64,000 nucleotides of DNA from assembly GCF_029543105.1 (NCBI RefSeq), contig NZ_JARQXB010000003.1, positions 282,776 through 346,775 on the forward strand, in the 5' to 3' direction. The translations under genes and the position numbers were made by a program. Position 1 is the first letter of the stretch. Each line of letters begins with the position of its first letter. The notes under the pieces are model-generated. The model searched no databases. It saw only the letters and a program-made list of their open reading frames with translations, and was not told the origin of the DNA. Shown here in pieces: positions 39,964-48,961 of the stretch. The stretch is from Stenotrophomonas sp. HITSZ_GD. Lineage in GTDB: Bacteria; Pseudomonadota; Gammaproteobacteria; Xanthomonadales; Xanthomonadaceae.

Positions 39964-41817
39964 ATGCTTGAATTTCCTCGCTGGAAATATTTCCTGATCC
40001 TGGCCGTGATCGCGATCGGCGTGCTCTACGCGCTGCCCAACGCCTACCAGAAGGACCCGGCCGTCCAGATCACCGCCCAGCGCGAAGGCGCGCTCGACGA
40101 CACCTTGCGCAGCAAGGTGCAGGCCGAACTGGCCCAGGCCGGCATCACCGCCAAGTCGGTGGCCGTGGAAGGCAACAGCCTGATGGTGCGCCTGCCCAAC
40201 CTGGAAGCGCAGAGCAAGGCCAGCAACGCCCTGCGCAACAGCCTGGGCGAGAACTACACCGTGGCGCTGAACCTGGCCTCCACCGTGCCGGACTGGCTGG
40301 CCCGCCTGGGCGGCAAGCCGATGGTGCTGGGCCTGGACCTGCAGGGCGGCGTGCACTTCGTGCTGCAGGTGGACCAGAAGGCGGCGCTGGAAAAGCGCGT
40401 GGACGCCTACGCCGAGGACATCCGCGTGACCCTGCGCGACAACCGCATCGGCTACCAGTCGGTGGAGCGTCGCCCGGACAACAGCATCGTGGCCACCCTC
40501 AGCCCGTCGGCCGGCGCCGATGCGGCCGAGCGCGCCCGCGCGGCGCTGGCCAAGACCCAGCCCACGCTGAGCTACGACGTCAGCGGCGACCGCGTCACCG
40601 TGACGATCCCGCAGCAGGAACTGGCGCAGATCGCCGGCAGCGCGCTGGAGCAGAACATCACCACGCTGCGCAACCGCGTCAACGAACTGGGCGTGGCCGA
40701 GCCGATCATCCAGCGCCAGGGCGAGGACCGCATCGTGGTCCAGCTGCCGGGCGTGCAGGACACCGCCGAGGCCAAGCGCCTGATCGGCGCCACCGCCACG
40801 CTGGAGTTCCGCTCCGTGGTCGATGGCGACGCGCAGGATGCGCAGCGCACCGGCCGCGTGCCGCCGGACGCCAAGCTCTACACCGTGCGCGGTACCGGCC
40901 AGCCGGTGCTGTTGAACAAGCGCGTGCTGGCCTCGGGCGACCAGATGGTCAACGCCACCGTGGCCACCGACCAGAACGGCATGCCCGCGGTGAGCATCAC
41001 GCTCAACAACGCCGCCGGCCAGCGCATGTTCGATTTCACCAGCGCCAACGTCGGCAAGCTGATGTCGGTGGTCTACATCGAGCGCATCCCCACGGTCACC
41101 GTGGTGGATGGGCAGGAAGTGCGCAGCGTCCGCGTCAAGGAAGAGGCGCTGGCACCGACCCGCATCGCGGGCGTGTTCGGCAAGAACTTCCAGACCACCG
41201 GCCTGGAGAAGAGCGAGGCGGAGAACCTGGCCAAGCTGCTGCGCGCCGGTTCGCTGGCCGCGCCGATGGACTTCGTCGAGGAACGCATCATCGGCCCGAG
41301 CCTGGGCGCGGAGAACGTCGAGCGCGGCATCACCGCGGTGCTCTATGCCTTCGTGTTCACCCTGGCGTTCTTCACCATCTACTACCGCATGTTCGGCGTG
41401 ATCACCTCGGTGGCGCTGCTGCTGAACCTGCTGATCGTGGTGGCGGTGATGTCGATGTTCGGCGCGACGATGACGCTGCCCGGCTTCGCCGGCCTGGCGC
41501 TGTCGGTGGGCCTGTCGGTGGACGCCAACGTGCTGATCAACGAGCGAATCCGCGAGGAATTGCGCCACGGCGTGCCGCCGAAGGCCTCCATCGCGGCCGG
41601 CTATGAAAAGGCCGGCGGCACCATCCTCGACGCCAACCTGACCGGCCTGATCGTGGGCGTGGCGCTGTATGCCTTCGGCACCGGCCCGCTGAAGGGCTTT
41701 GCCCTGACCATGATGATCGGCATCTTCGCCTCGATGTTCACCGCGATCACCGTCTCCCGCGCGCTGGCCCAGCTGATTTACGGCTCGCGCAAGAAGATCA
41801 AGTCCGTGGCCATCTGA
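39964..41817 (+). CDS. secD: Protein translocase subunit SecD
   Basis: SecD uses the proton gradient to complete preprotein export from the periplasmic side. The protein has 617 residues: helix TM1 near residues 7-26, a large periplasmic P1 region with LGLDLQGGVHFVLQVD (D1 motif), and five C-terminal helices with ITAVLYAFVFTLAFFTIYYR, FAGLALSVGLSVDANVLINE (Asp in TM4) and GYEKAGGTILDANLTGLIVG. It is of ordinary length. secF follows after 18 bases. Confidence 0.97.
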   Translation: MLEFPRWKYFLILAVIAIGVLYALPNAYQKDPAVQITAQREGALDDTLRSKVQAELAQAGITAKSVAVEGNSLMVRLPNLEAQSKASNALRNSLGENYTVALNLASTVPDWLARLGGKPMVLGLDLQGGVHFVLQVDQKAALEKRVDAYAEDIRVTLRDNRIGYQSVERRPDNSIVATLSPSAGADAAERARAALAKTQPTLSYDVSGDRVTVTIPQQELAQIAGSALEQNITTLRNRVNELGVAEPIIQRQGEDRIVVQLPGVQDTAEAKRLIGATATLEFRSVVDGDAQDAQRTGRVPPDAKLYTVRGTGQPVLLNKRVLASGDQMVNATVATDQNGMPAVSITLNNAAGQRMFDFTSANVGKLMSVVYIERIPTVTVVDGQEVRSVRVKEEALAPTRIAGVFGKNFQTTGLEKSEAENLAKLLRAGSLAAPMDFVEERIIGPSLGAENVERGITAVLYAFVFTLAFFTIYYRMFGVITSVALLLNLLIVVAVMSMFGATMTLPGFAGLALSVGLSVDANVLINERIREELRHGVPPKASIAAGYEKAGGTILDANLTGLIVGVALYAFGTGPLKGFALTMMIGIFASMFTAITVSRALAQLIYGSRKKIKSVAI

Positions 41818-41835
41818 CCGGGTGAGAAAGAATCG

Positions 41836-42810
41836 ATGAAAATTTTCCCGCTTCACCTCATCCCGAACGACACCAAGATCGACTTCATGCGCTGGCGCCA
41901 CGCGGTGCTGTGGCTGATGCTCGCGGTGTTCCTGGCCTCGCTGGTGGTCATCGGCCTGAAGGGCTTCCAGAAGGAGGCCTACGCGCTGGAGTTCACCGGC
42001 GGCACCGTCGTGGAGACCCGCTTCGACCAGCCGGCCGATGTCGACCAGGTGCGCGAGAAGCTGGCCGCGGCCGGCTTCGAGAACGCCCAGGTGCAGGGCT
42101 TCGGCGGCGGCAACGAGCTGATGATCCGCCTGCAGCCGCACGGCGAGAACAGCAACGCCGAGGGCGACAAGACGGTCTCGGCGCAGGTGCTCAAGGCGAT
42201 CAACACCGCCGAGAACCCGGCCACCGTGCTGCGCACCGAGTTCGTCGGCCCGCAGGTTGGCGCCGACCTGGTGCGCGACGGTATCTACGCCACGCTGTTC
42301 ATGCTGGTTGGCTTCCTGATCTACATCGCGTTCCGCTTCGAGTGGAAGTTCGCGGTGGTGGCCAGCCTGACCGCGTTCTTCGACCTGATCGTCACCGCCG
42401 CCTACATCTACGGCACGGGCCGCGAGTTCGACCTGACCGTGCTGGCCGGCCTGCTGTCGGTGATGGGCTTCGCGATCAACGACATCATCGTGGTGTTCGA
42501 CCGCGTGCGCGAGAACTTCCGCAGCCTGCGCGTGGAGCCGCTGGAAGTGCTGAACCGCTCGATCAACCAGACGCTGTCGCGCACGGTGATCACCGCGGTG
42601 ATGTTCTTCCTCTCGGCCTGGGCGCTGTACCTGTACGGTGGCACCTCGATGGAAGGCCTGGCGCTCACGCACATGATCGGTGCGGTGATCGTGGTGGTGT
42701 CCTCGATCGTGGTCGCGGTGCCGATGCTGTCGATCGGCCCGTTCAAGGTCACCAAGCAGGACCTGCTGCCGAAGGCCAAGGACGTGGAAGCGCTCGCACG
42801 CCGGCCCTGA
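41836..42810 (+). CDS. secF: Protein translocase subunit SecF
   Basis: SecF pairs with SecD. The protein is 324 residues, six helices. Seen: FMRWRHAVLWLMLAVFLASL (TM1), ALEFTGGTVVETRF, VGPQVGADL, VVASLTAFFDLIVTAAYIYG, FAINDIIVVFDRVREN with the family Asp/Arg pair, and LSRTVITAVMFFLSAWALYL. A textbook terminator lies 27 bases beyond the stop, ending the queA-tgt-yajC-secDF unit. Confidence 0.97.
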   Translation: MKIFPLHLIPNDTKIDFMRWRHAVLWLMLAVFLASLVVIGLKGFQKEAYALEFTGGTVVETRFDQPADVDQVREKLAAAGFENAQVQGFGGGNELMIRLQPHGENSNAEGDKTVSAQVLKAINTAENPATVLRTEFVGPQVGADLVRDGIYATLFMLVGFLIYIAFRFEWKFAVVASLTAFFDLIVTAAYIYGTGREFDLTVLAGLLSVMGFAINDIIVVFDRVRENFRSLRVEPLEVLNRSINQTLSRTVITAVMFFLSAWALYLYGGTSMEGLALTHMIGAVIVVVSSIVVAVPMLSIGPFKVTKQDLLPKAKDVEALARRP

Positions 42811-42836
42811 GCCCGCCTCGCGATGCGTTCCAGGAG

Positions 42837-42860
42837 AGCCGCGCGCAAGCGCGGCTTTTT
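42837..42860 (+). terminator. Rho-independent terminator after secF
   Basis: A perfect 8-bp stem AGCCGCGC / GCGCGGCT with a GCAA tetraloop is followed by a run of T residues (TTTTTCTTT). It lies between the convergent secF and DUF1398 genes. Confidence 0.9.
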
Positions 42861-42874
42861 CTTTGCGCCGACGG

Positions 42875-43282
42875 TCAGTCCGGGAAGCGCTCCACGTGCG
42901 TTTCGCCACGGCGGCCGTAGTAGGCGACATGGCGGCCGGTGATCCAGACCGTGTAGCCAACGCAGCCGGCCGCGCGCGTGAGCTCCTTGAAGGCCGGGTA
43001 CATGACCTCGCCGCGTTGGGCACCGCGGATGGCGGCCCGCAAGGCGGCGGCATCGAAAGCGTCGGCGATGGGGGTGCCGGGCGAGGGCAGGGGGAGGTCG
43101 AGCGGCGGTTCGTCGCGCAGGTAGTAGGTCGTGCGCTCGGCGCGATAGTCGGCGGTATAGGAGTCGACGCCGGCGCGGGTCAGCACGTCGATGACCTCGC
43201 CAAAGTGCAGGCGGCCCTCGGCCGAACCGTTGGCGGCTTCCTCGATGAGGTGGCGGGTGGCGGTATCCAAGGCAGGCTCCAC
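42875..43282 (-). CDS. DUF1398-family protein
   Basis: A 135-residue protein of the DUF1398 family (PF07166), small cytoplasmic proteins of unknown role. Seen: family signature YPAFKELTRAAGCVGYTVWI and VAYYGRRGETHVERFP at the C-terminus, AGVDSYTADYRAERTTYY in the first half. GTG at 43282 is the only suitable start. It is separated from the RND pump genes by a terminator and an intergenic element and so has its own promoter somewhere in 43283-43530. Confidence 0.85.
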   Translation of the reverse strand: MEPALDTATRHLIEEAANGSAEGRLHFGEVIDVLTRAGVDSYTADYRAERTTYYLRDEPPLDLPLPSPGTPIADAFDAAALRAAIRGAQRGEVMYPAFKELTRAAGCVGYTVWITGRHVAYYGRRGETHVERFPD

Positions 43283-43354
43283 GGGGCGGAAGCGCTAGTG
43301 TGCGCCGCACCGCGGTGGCTGTCCCGCGGCGGAAGGCGTCAAACGGGCTGATCG

Positions 43355-43391
43355 GCGTCTTCGGCCGCGGCGCCGTCGCGGCCGAAGACGC
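43355..43391. repeat. Long perfect GC-rich hairpin upstream of DUF1398 gene
   Basis: Perfect 15-bp arms (GCGTCTTCGGCCGCG at 43355-43369 and its complement at 43377-43391) flank a 7-base loop. The hairpin lies about 75 bases upstream of the DUF1398 GTG. No T-run follows. It may be a terminator, an attenuator or a structured leader; nothing decides between these. Confidence 0.7.
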
Positions 43392-43411
43392 GCCCGCCGA
43401 TCGCGGCGAGG

Positions 43412-43464
43412 TAATCCACACCCGATGTGGATGCCCCGTCTGCAAACCTGTGGACAACCTTGCG
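43412..43464. repeat. Three-DnaA-box-like dispersed element, copy 1
   Basis: Three 9-mers close to the DnaA box TTATCCACA or its complement: TAATCCACA (43412-43420), TGTGGATGC (43426-43434) and TGTGGACAA (43449-43457). The first two form a hairpin. About 40 of 53 positions match a second copy at 56895-56947, with identical spacing of 14 and 23 bases between box starts. TGGCCAA-type repeats follow at 43496-43513. The whole 301-bp gap 43283-43583 holds no gene. Confidence 0.65.
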
Positions 43465-43530
43465 ATGCCCCCGTGGCGCAAGGCTCTTCCGGTCATTGGC
43501 CAATATTTGGCCAGTGTCGCGCGCGCACAA

Positions 43531-43558
43531 AAAAGCCCCGGCTCGCGCCGGGGCTTTT
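43531..43558. terminator. Bidirectional terminator after RND pump gene
   Basis: A perfect 12-bp stem AAAAGCCCCGGC / GCCGGGGCTTTT with loop TCGC lies 25 bases beyond the pump gene's stop codon. T-runs appear on both strands, so it can terminate either way; the pump transcript comes from the right. Confidence 0.88.
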
Positions 43559-43583
43559 GCGTTTCCGCCAGACGGACCGGCGA

Positions 43584-46500
43584 TCAGCGATCCGGTCGCG
43601 CCGCGGCGCTCTCGGTCTGCGCGTCCACGAACTCCTTGGACGGCTCGTCCAGCTTGTCGCCCAGCATGCGCCGCACCACCACGAAGAACAGCGGGATGAA
43701 GATCACGCCGAGGATCGTGGCGAACAGCATGCCGCCGATCACGCCGGTGCCGATCGAGTGGCGGGCGTTGGCGCCGGCACCGGTGGAGATCGCCATCGGC
43801 AGCACGCCCAGGATGAAGGCGAAGGAGGTCATCAGGATCGGGCGGAAGCGCAGGTGCGCCGCCTCGATCGCCGCCTCGCGCAGCGTCTTGCCCGCCGCGC
43901 GCTGCTCGACGGCGAACTCCACGATCAGGATCGCGTTCTTCGCCGCCAGGCCGATCACCGTGATCATGCCGATCTTGAAGTACAGGTCGTTCGGCAGGCC
44001 GCGCAGCAGCGACAGCGAGATCGCGCCGAGCACGCCGATCGGCACCACCAGCAGCACCGCCACCGGGATGGACCAGCTTTCGTACAGCGCGGCCAGGCAG
44101 AGGAACACCACCACCACCGAGAGCACCAGCAGCAGGGTCGCCGCGTTGCCGGCGATGATTTCCTGGTACGACATGCCCGACCAGTCGTAGCCGAAGCCGG
44201 CCGGCAGGTCGTTCTGCACGATGTCCTCCATCGCCGTCATCGCCTGCCCGGACGCCTTGCCCGGCGCGGCGTTGCCCACGATGTTCACCGCCGAATAGCC
44301 GTTGTAGCGGTTCAGTGCGGGCGAGGCGTAGGTCCACTCCGACTTGACCACGTTGCTCAGCGGGATCATCGCCGGCTGGCCGTCGGCATCGGTGGCCGTG
44401 GCGCTGGGCGTGTAGAAGCTGCGCAGCGACTCGGGCCCGGTGCGGAACTGCTCGTCGGCGCGCACGTTCACGCGTTTGATGCGGCCCTCGTAGAAGAAGT
44501 CGTTGACGTACACCGGCGCCAGCATCAGCTGGATGGCGCTGTAGATGTCCGTCACCGACAGGCCCATGGTCTGCGCCTGCACGCGGTTGACGTGCAGCTG
44601 CAGCTGCGGCGCGTTCTCCAGACCGTTCGGGCGCACGCCCACCAGCGTGTCCGAACGCTGCGCCGCCTGGCCGAGCAGGATGTTGCGCGCGTTGGTCAGC
44701 GCTTCCTGGCCGGCGCCGGCGCGGTCCTGCAGCCACATGTCGAAGCCGCCGAACTGGCCCAGGCCGTTCACCGTGGGCAGGTTCACCACGAAGATCTGCG
44801 CGCCCTTGATGCCGTAGAAGGCGCCATTGAGCTGCTGGATCAATTCGGTGGCGGTGACCTTGCGGTCATCCCAGGGCTTGAGGCGGATGAAGCCCATGCC
44901 CACGTTCTCGCCCGAGCCCAGGAAGCTGAAGCCGGCCACCTGCAGCATGCCTTCCACCGCGTCCTGCTTTTCCAGCACGCTGCGCATCTGGGTGAAGACC
45001 TCGTTGGTGCGGGTCTTGGTCGCGCCCGGCGGCAGCTGCACGATGGCCAGCGCGAAGCCCTGGTCTTCTTCCGGCAGGAAGCTGCCCGGCATGCGGGTGA
45101 ACAGGAAACCGCACAGCGCCACCAGCACCACGAACAGCACCATCCAGCGCGGGGCGCGCTTGAGGGTGTGGCCGACCAGCCCGACGTAGCGGTGGGCGAC
45201 CTTGTCGTAGTACTTGTCGAAGGTGCGGAACACCCAGTTCTTCTTCTGGTCGTGGGTGGACTTCAGGAAGGCCGCGCACAGCGCCGGGGTGAAGCTCAGC
45301 GCCAGGAACGCCGAGAACGCCATCGACATGGCGATGGTGATGGCGAACTGCTTGTAGATCGCGCCCGCCGCGCCCGGCTGCATCGCCGAGGGGATGAACA
45401 CCGCCGCCAGCACCACGGTGATGGCCACCACCGCGCCGGTGATCTGCGTCATCGCCTTGGTCGTGGCCGCCTTCGGCGCCAGGTGCTCGTCGGTCATGAT
45501 GCGCTCGACGTTCTCGATCACCACGATCGCATCGTCCACCACGATGCCGATCGCCAGCACCATCGCGAACAGCGTCAGCTGGTTGATCGTGAAGCCGATG
45601 ATCCACATGCCCAGGAACGTGCCCAGCAGCGCGACCGGGATCACCAGGGTCGGGATGACCGTGGCGCGGAAGTTCTGCAGGAACAGCAGCATCACCAGGA
45701 ACACCAGCACGATGGCTTCCACCAGCGTGTGCACGACCTCCTCGATGGAGATCTTCACGAACGCGGTGCTGTCGTACGGCGAGAACCAGGTCACCCCCTG
45801 CGGGAAGCTCGGGGCCAGCTCGTCCATCTTGGCCGTTACCGCCTGCGCCACGCTCAGCGCGTTGGCGCCGGGCAGCAGCTGGATGGCGAACGCGCCGGTG
45901 GGCTTGCCGTTGTACTGGGTATCGAAGCCGTAGCTGGACGGGCCGAACGCCACCCGGCCGACATCCTTCAGGCGCACGGTGGCGCCGTCGCTGTCGGTGC
46001 GCAGGATGATGTTCTCGAACTCTTCCGGCGAGCTGAAGCGGCCCTCGGCCGAGACGGTCGCGGTGAAGCCCTGGCCATCGGGTGCCGGGTCGGCGCCGAT
46101 GGAACCGGCGGCGAACTGCACGTTCTGGTTGGCGATGGCGTTGTACACCTGGCTGGCCGACAGGTGGTAACCCTGCAGGCGCTCGGGGTTGAGCCAGATG
46201 TTCATCGCGTACTCGGCACCGAACTGCTGGGTGCTGCCCACGCCCGGCACGCGCGAGATCTGGTCGAGCACGCGCGAACCGACGATGTCGTTGAGCGCGT
46301 CGCGGTCCACCGCCGGGTTGTCCGAACGCAGCGCCACCACCATCAGGAAGCCGGCGTTGGCCTTGGCCACCACCACGCCCTGCTGGGTGACCTCGGTGGG
46401 CAGGCGCGGGGTCGCCAGGGCCACCTTGTTCTGCACCTGCACCTGGGCGATGTCCGGGTTGGTGCCGGTCTCGAAGGTCAGGGTGATGGAGACGCGGCCG

Positions 46501-46754
46501 TTGGCGGCCGAGGAGGAGTTGAAGTACAGCAGGTGGTCGATGCCGGTCAGCTGCTGCTCGATGACCTGGGTGACCGCCTTCTCTGCCGTGTCCGCGCTGG
46601 CGCCGGGATAGGTGGCGCTGACGGTGACCTGCGGCGGGGCGATGGAGGGATAGGACTCGACGCCCAGGTTGAGGATCGCGATCACGCCGCTAAGCGAGAT
46701 CAGGATCGCCACCACCCAGGCGAATACCGGATGTTCGATGAAAAATTTGGGCAT
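43584..46754 (-). CDS. RND efflux transporter, HAE1 (AcrB) family
   Basis: A 1056-residue inner-membrane RND pump of the hydrophobe/amphiphile class (AcrB/MexB/SmeB-like). Seen: N-terminal MPKFFIEHPVFAWVVAILIS, the proton-relay pair Asp407-Asp408 in AIGIVVDDAIVVIENV, the TM10 lysine in IGLAAKNAILIVEFAV, SFLPEEDQGFALAIVQLPPG and SFTPALCAAFLKS. Its length is normal for AcrB-type pumps. It follows the membrane fusion protein by 12 bases. No outer-membrane channel gene is present, so a channel encoded elsewhere must be shared. A strong terminator ends the transcript. Confidence 0.96.
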   Translation of the reverse strand: MPKFFIEHPVFAWVVAILISLSGVIAILNLGVESYPSIAPPQVTVSATYPGASADTAEKAVTQVIEQQLTGIDHLLYFNSSSAANGRVSITLTFETGTNPDIAQVQVQNKVALATPRLPTEVTQQGVVVAKANAGFLMVVALRSDNPAVDRDALNDIVGSRVLDQISRVPGVGSTQQFGAEYAMNIWLNPERLQGYHLSASQVYNAIANQNVQFAAGSIGADPAPDGQGFTATVSAEGRFSSPEEFENIILRTDSDGATVRLKDVGRVAFGPSSYGFDTQYNGKPTGAFAIQLLPGANALSVAQAVTAKMDELAPSFPQGVTWFSPYDSTAFVKISIEEVVHTLVEAIVLVFLVMLLFLQNFRATVIPTLVIPVALLGTFLGMWIIGFTINQLTLFAMVLAIGIVVDDAIVVIENVERIMTDEHLAPKAATTKAMTQITGAVVAITVVLAAVFIPSAMQPGAAGAIYKQFAITIAMSMAFSAFLALSFTPALCAAFLKSTHDQKKNWVFRTFDKYYDKVAHRYVGLVGHTLKRAPRWMVLFVVLVALCGFLFTRMPGSFLPEEDQGFALAIVQLPPGATKTRTNEVFTQMRSVLEKQDAVEGMLQVAGFSFLGSGENVGMGFIRLKPWDDRKVTATELIQQLNGAFYGIKGAQIFVVNLPTVNGLGQFGGFDMWLQDRAGAGQEALTNARNILLGQAAQRSDTLVGVRPNGLENAPQLQLHVNRVQAQTMGLSVTDIYSAIQLMLAPVYVNDFFYEGRIKRVNVRADEQFRTGPESLRSFYTPSATATDADGQPAMIPLSNVVKSEWTYASPALNRYNGYSAVNIVGNAAPGKASGQAMTAMEDIVQNDLPAGFGYDWSGMSYQEIIAGNAATLLLVLSVVVVFLCLAALYESWSIPVAVLLVVPIGVLGAISLSLLRGLPNDLYFKIGMITVIGLAAKNAILIVEFAVEQRAAGKTLREAAIEAAHLRFRPILMTSFAFILGVLPMAISTGAGANARHSIGTGVIGGMLFATILGVIFIPLFFVVVRRMLGDKLDEPSKEFVDAQTESAAARPDR

Positions 46755-46766
46755 GGCCGGCTTCCG

Positions 46767-47960
46767 TTACTTCTTCTCGGACGGGGCGGGCGCGGCCGCC
46801 GGCTTGGCACCGGGCTGCTGCTGCGCCGCGTTGGCGTTCGGGTTGTACGGCACGGCCTTGGCCGGCGCACCTTCCTTGGCCTTCTGCTGGCCGCTGACGA
46901 TCACCTGGTCGCCGGCCTCCAGGCCGCTGGTGACCACCCACTGGCCCTGCTGCTGGCTGTCGGCCACCACGTTGCGGCGCACCACGTTGCCGTCCTTGCC
47001 CACCACCAGGGCGTAGGCGCCGTGCGCGTCGCGCTGGATGCCGGCCTGCGGCACCAGGAACGCGTTGGCGCGCTGGCCCAGCGTGGCGTCGAAGGAGACG
47101 AACGAGCCGGGCAGCAGCACGTGGTCGGGGTTGGGCAGCAGCGCGCGCAGCGAGACGCTGCCGGTGCTCGGGTCCACGGTGACCGAGGTGAAGTCCAGCG
47201 TGCCGGCGTGCGGGTAGACGGTGCCGTCGCCCAGCTTGACGTTGACCGTGGCCTGGCCGTCGCCGCTCAGCGCGACAGCGCCCTGGGCCTGCGCCTGGCG
47301 AAGCTGCGCGAGCTCGTCGCTGTTCATCGAGAAATTGACGTACAGCGGGTCGAGCTGGTCGATGGTGGTCAGCAGGGTGACATCGCCCTGGCCCACCAGC
47401 GCGCCCTCGGTGACCTGCTGCTTGCCGGCCCGGCCGCTGATCGGCGCGGTGACGGTGGCGTAGCCCAGGTTGATGCGCGCGGTCTCCACCGCGGCGCGCG
47501 CCTGCTGCACCGAGGCGGCCGAGGTGCGCTCGGTGGCCTCGGCGGTATCCAGGTCGGACTTGGACACATAGCTCTGCGGGGCCAGGCGGCGGGCGCGGTC
47601 GGCGGCGACCTTCGCATTGGCGTAGGTCGCCTCGGCCGCGGCCAGTTCGCCCTGCGCGGAGGCCAGCGTGGCCTTCAACGGCGCCGGGTCGATCTGGAAC
47701 AGCGGCTGGCCTTCCTTGACGTCGGTGCCTTCGGTGTACAACCGCTTCTGCAGCACGCCGGCCACGCGCGCGCGAACGTCGGCGGTGCGGAAACCGGCCA
47801 GGCGGCCGACCAGTTCGCGCTGCAACGGCAAGGTCTGCGGCTTGGCCTCGATGACGGAGACTTCCGGCGGCGGGGGCTGCTGCTGTTCCTGCTTCTTGCA
47901 GGCGGCCAGCGCCAGCGTGACGGCACAAGCCAGGGCGAGGGTGCGGAACGGGGCGGTCAT
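46767..47960 (-). CDS. RND membrane fusion lipoprotein
   Basis: The periplasmic adaptor of the pump, 397 residues. Lipobox LALAAC with Cys21; barrel-sandwich halves around VRARVAGVLQKRLYTEGTDV and NLGYATVTAPISGRAGKQQV; an alpha-hairpin (about 105-160) and a membrane-proximal domain. The C-terminus is low-complexity Pro/Ala/Gln. It belongs to the AcrA/MexA type. The gene follows the TetR-type gene by 28 bases and precedes the pump gene by 12, so all three are likely transcribed together or from a shared control region. Confidence 0.95.
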   Translation of the reverse strand: MTAPFRTLALACAVTLALAACKKQEQQQPPPPEVSVIEAKPQTLPLQRELVGRLAGFRTADVRARVAGVLQKRLYTEGTDVKEGQPLFQIDPAPLKATLASAQGELAAAEATYANAKVAADRARRLAPQSYVSKSDLDTAEATERTSAASVQQARAAVETARINLGYATVTAPISGRAGKQQVTEGALVGQGDVTLLTTIDQLDPLYVNFSMNSDELAQLRQAQAQGAVALSGDGQATVNVKLGDGTVYPHAGTLDFTSVTVDPSTGSVSLRALLPNPDHVLLPGSFVSFDATLGQRANAFLVPQAGIQRDAHGAYALVVGKDGNVVRRNVVADSQQQGQWVVTSGLEAGDQVIVSGQQKAKEGAPAKAVPYNPNANAAQQQPGAKPAAAPAPSEKK

Positions 47961-47988
47961 CGGGGAAAACTCCGTTTTTTTGTTGTTT

Positions 47989-48636
47989 TTAAGCGTGGGA
48001 TTCGGGGGAACCGCTCTGCGGAGCGAAGGCGCGCAGGAAACTGTCGATCGTGCGTTCCGCCCACCGGCGCCGCGAGGGGGCGTCGGATCGGTGCGGCGTA
48101 TGGAACCGCTGCCTTTCGAAATCCAGCCCCACGATCATGCCCAAAAGCAGCTCGGCCATCGCGTGCGGATCGTCATGCCTGAGCTGGCCGCGTGCGCTGG
48201 CCCGGCGCAGCCATTGTGCCAGCCGGTCCTGCAGCGCGGCGATGCCGTCCTCGTAGATTTGCCTGGCCTGGTCCGGGAACCGATGCGATTCGGCATCTAG
48301 CAGGCGGCAGGTCTGGATGACGTGAGGACGGTTCAACTGCTCCAGGTGCCGCTCGGCGAAGGCCAGCAGGCTCTGCCGCAGGTCCGCGCCGTCCTCGTCG
48401 AAGGGCACGGTGGTCAGCGCGATCTGGTCGCGCATCACCGCGCGCAACAGGTTCTGCTTGCAGCCGTAATGGGCGTAGAGGGTCTGCTTGGAGCAGCCCG
48501 CACGGGCGGCCACGGCCTCCATGCTCAGGCGCATGCCCTGTTCGGCCAGCAGCGCGTGGACGGCCTCATGCACGGCTTCGTGCACGCGGCGGTCGCGGTC
48601 ATGGCGCGGCCGGGCGGGGGAGGAGGTCGGCATCAT
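47989..48636 (-). CDS. TetR-family repressor of the efflux operon
   Basis: A 215-residue TetR/AcrR regulator. Seen: an N-terminal helix-turn-helix (about 15-65: VHEAVHALLAEQGMRLSMEA, VAARAGCSKQTLYAHYGCKQ) followed by an all-helical ligand domain. It is unusual in lying upstream of the pump genes on the same strand rather than divergent. Its start is next to a palindromic site (48645-48664), so it probably represses itself and the pump together. Two consecutive ATGs open the frame; the first (48636) is used. Confidence 0.92.
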   Translation of the reverse strand: MMPTSSPARPRHDRDRRVHEAVHEAVHALLAEQGMRLSMEAVAARAGCSKQTLYAHYGCKQNLLRAVMRDQIALTTVPFDEDGADLRQSLLAFAERHLEQLNRPHVIQTCRLLDAESHRFPDQARQIYEDGIAALQDRLAQWLRRASARGQLRHDDPHAMAELLLGMIVGLDFERQRFHTPHRSDAPSRRRWAERTIDSFLRAFAPQSGSPESHA

Positions 48637-48644
48637 GGCGGTGG

Positions 48645-48664
48645 ACTATACCGTCCAGTTTAGT
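48645..48664. promoter_or_regulatory. Candidate TetR-type operator
   Basis: A 20-bp imperfect palindrome, ACTATACCGTCCAGTTTAGT, with 14 of 20 positions symmetric, lies nine bases upstream of the repressor's ATG. On the minus strand it contains TATAGT, a possible -10 for the repressor-pump transcript, so binding would block transcription. Its form and length fit operators of AcrR/TtgR-type repressors. Confidence 0.6.
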
Positions 48665-48961
48665 TTTTAAATAGCCTTGACGGGCTTGTGCCGGCCATGC
48701 ACAAAGCGGTGGGTGCCTTGCCGTTCCTGGCCGTTGGCGAGCGCATGCCTGCCCGCTGCCGCGCCCGCCGCCGCGCGACGGAAAACCGCCGCATGCATCG
48801 CGCCGGCGCGCAATTGGCCGCTGCGAAGCGCTCATGCGTGTACGCCCCGCTGTTTGAACGCCGTAGAAATCTTTTCTCGTGTTTGCGCTATGCAGCAAGG
48901 CACTGTCACGGCGCATCGTTACAATTTGCAACTTTCCCGTCGGGCTCTCACCGCTCCTGTC
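48665..48961. other. Intergenic region upstream of NAD-glutamate dehydrogenase
   Basis: About 300 bases between the efflux operator and the gdh start. No gene was found. TACAAT (48920-48925) could be a -10 for gdh, but no acceptable -35 precedes it at normal spacing. The glutamate dehydrogenase frame stays open back to 48677, but the conserved sequence starts only after 48962. Confidence 0.5.

Noticed and set aside
43425..48182. A very long plus-strand open frame opposite the efflux genes
   Set aside because: Antisense shadow of the pump and adaptor genes; the same compositional signature and no recognisable domain.
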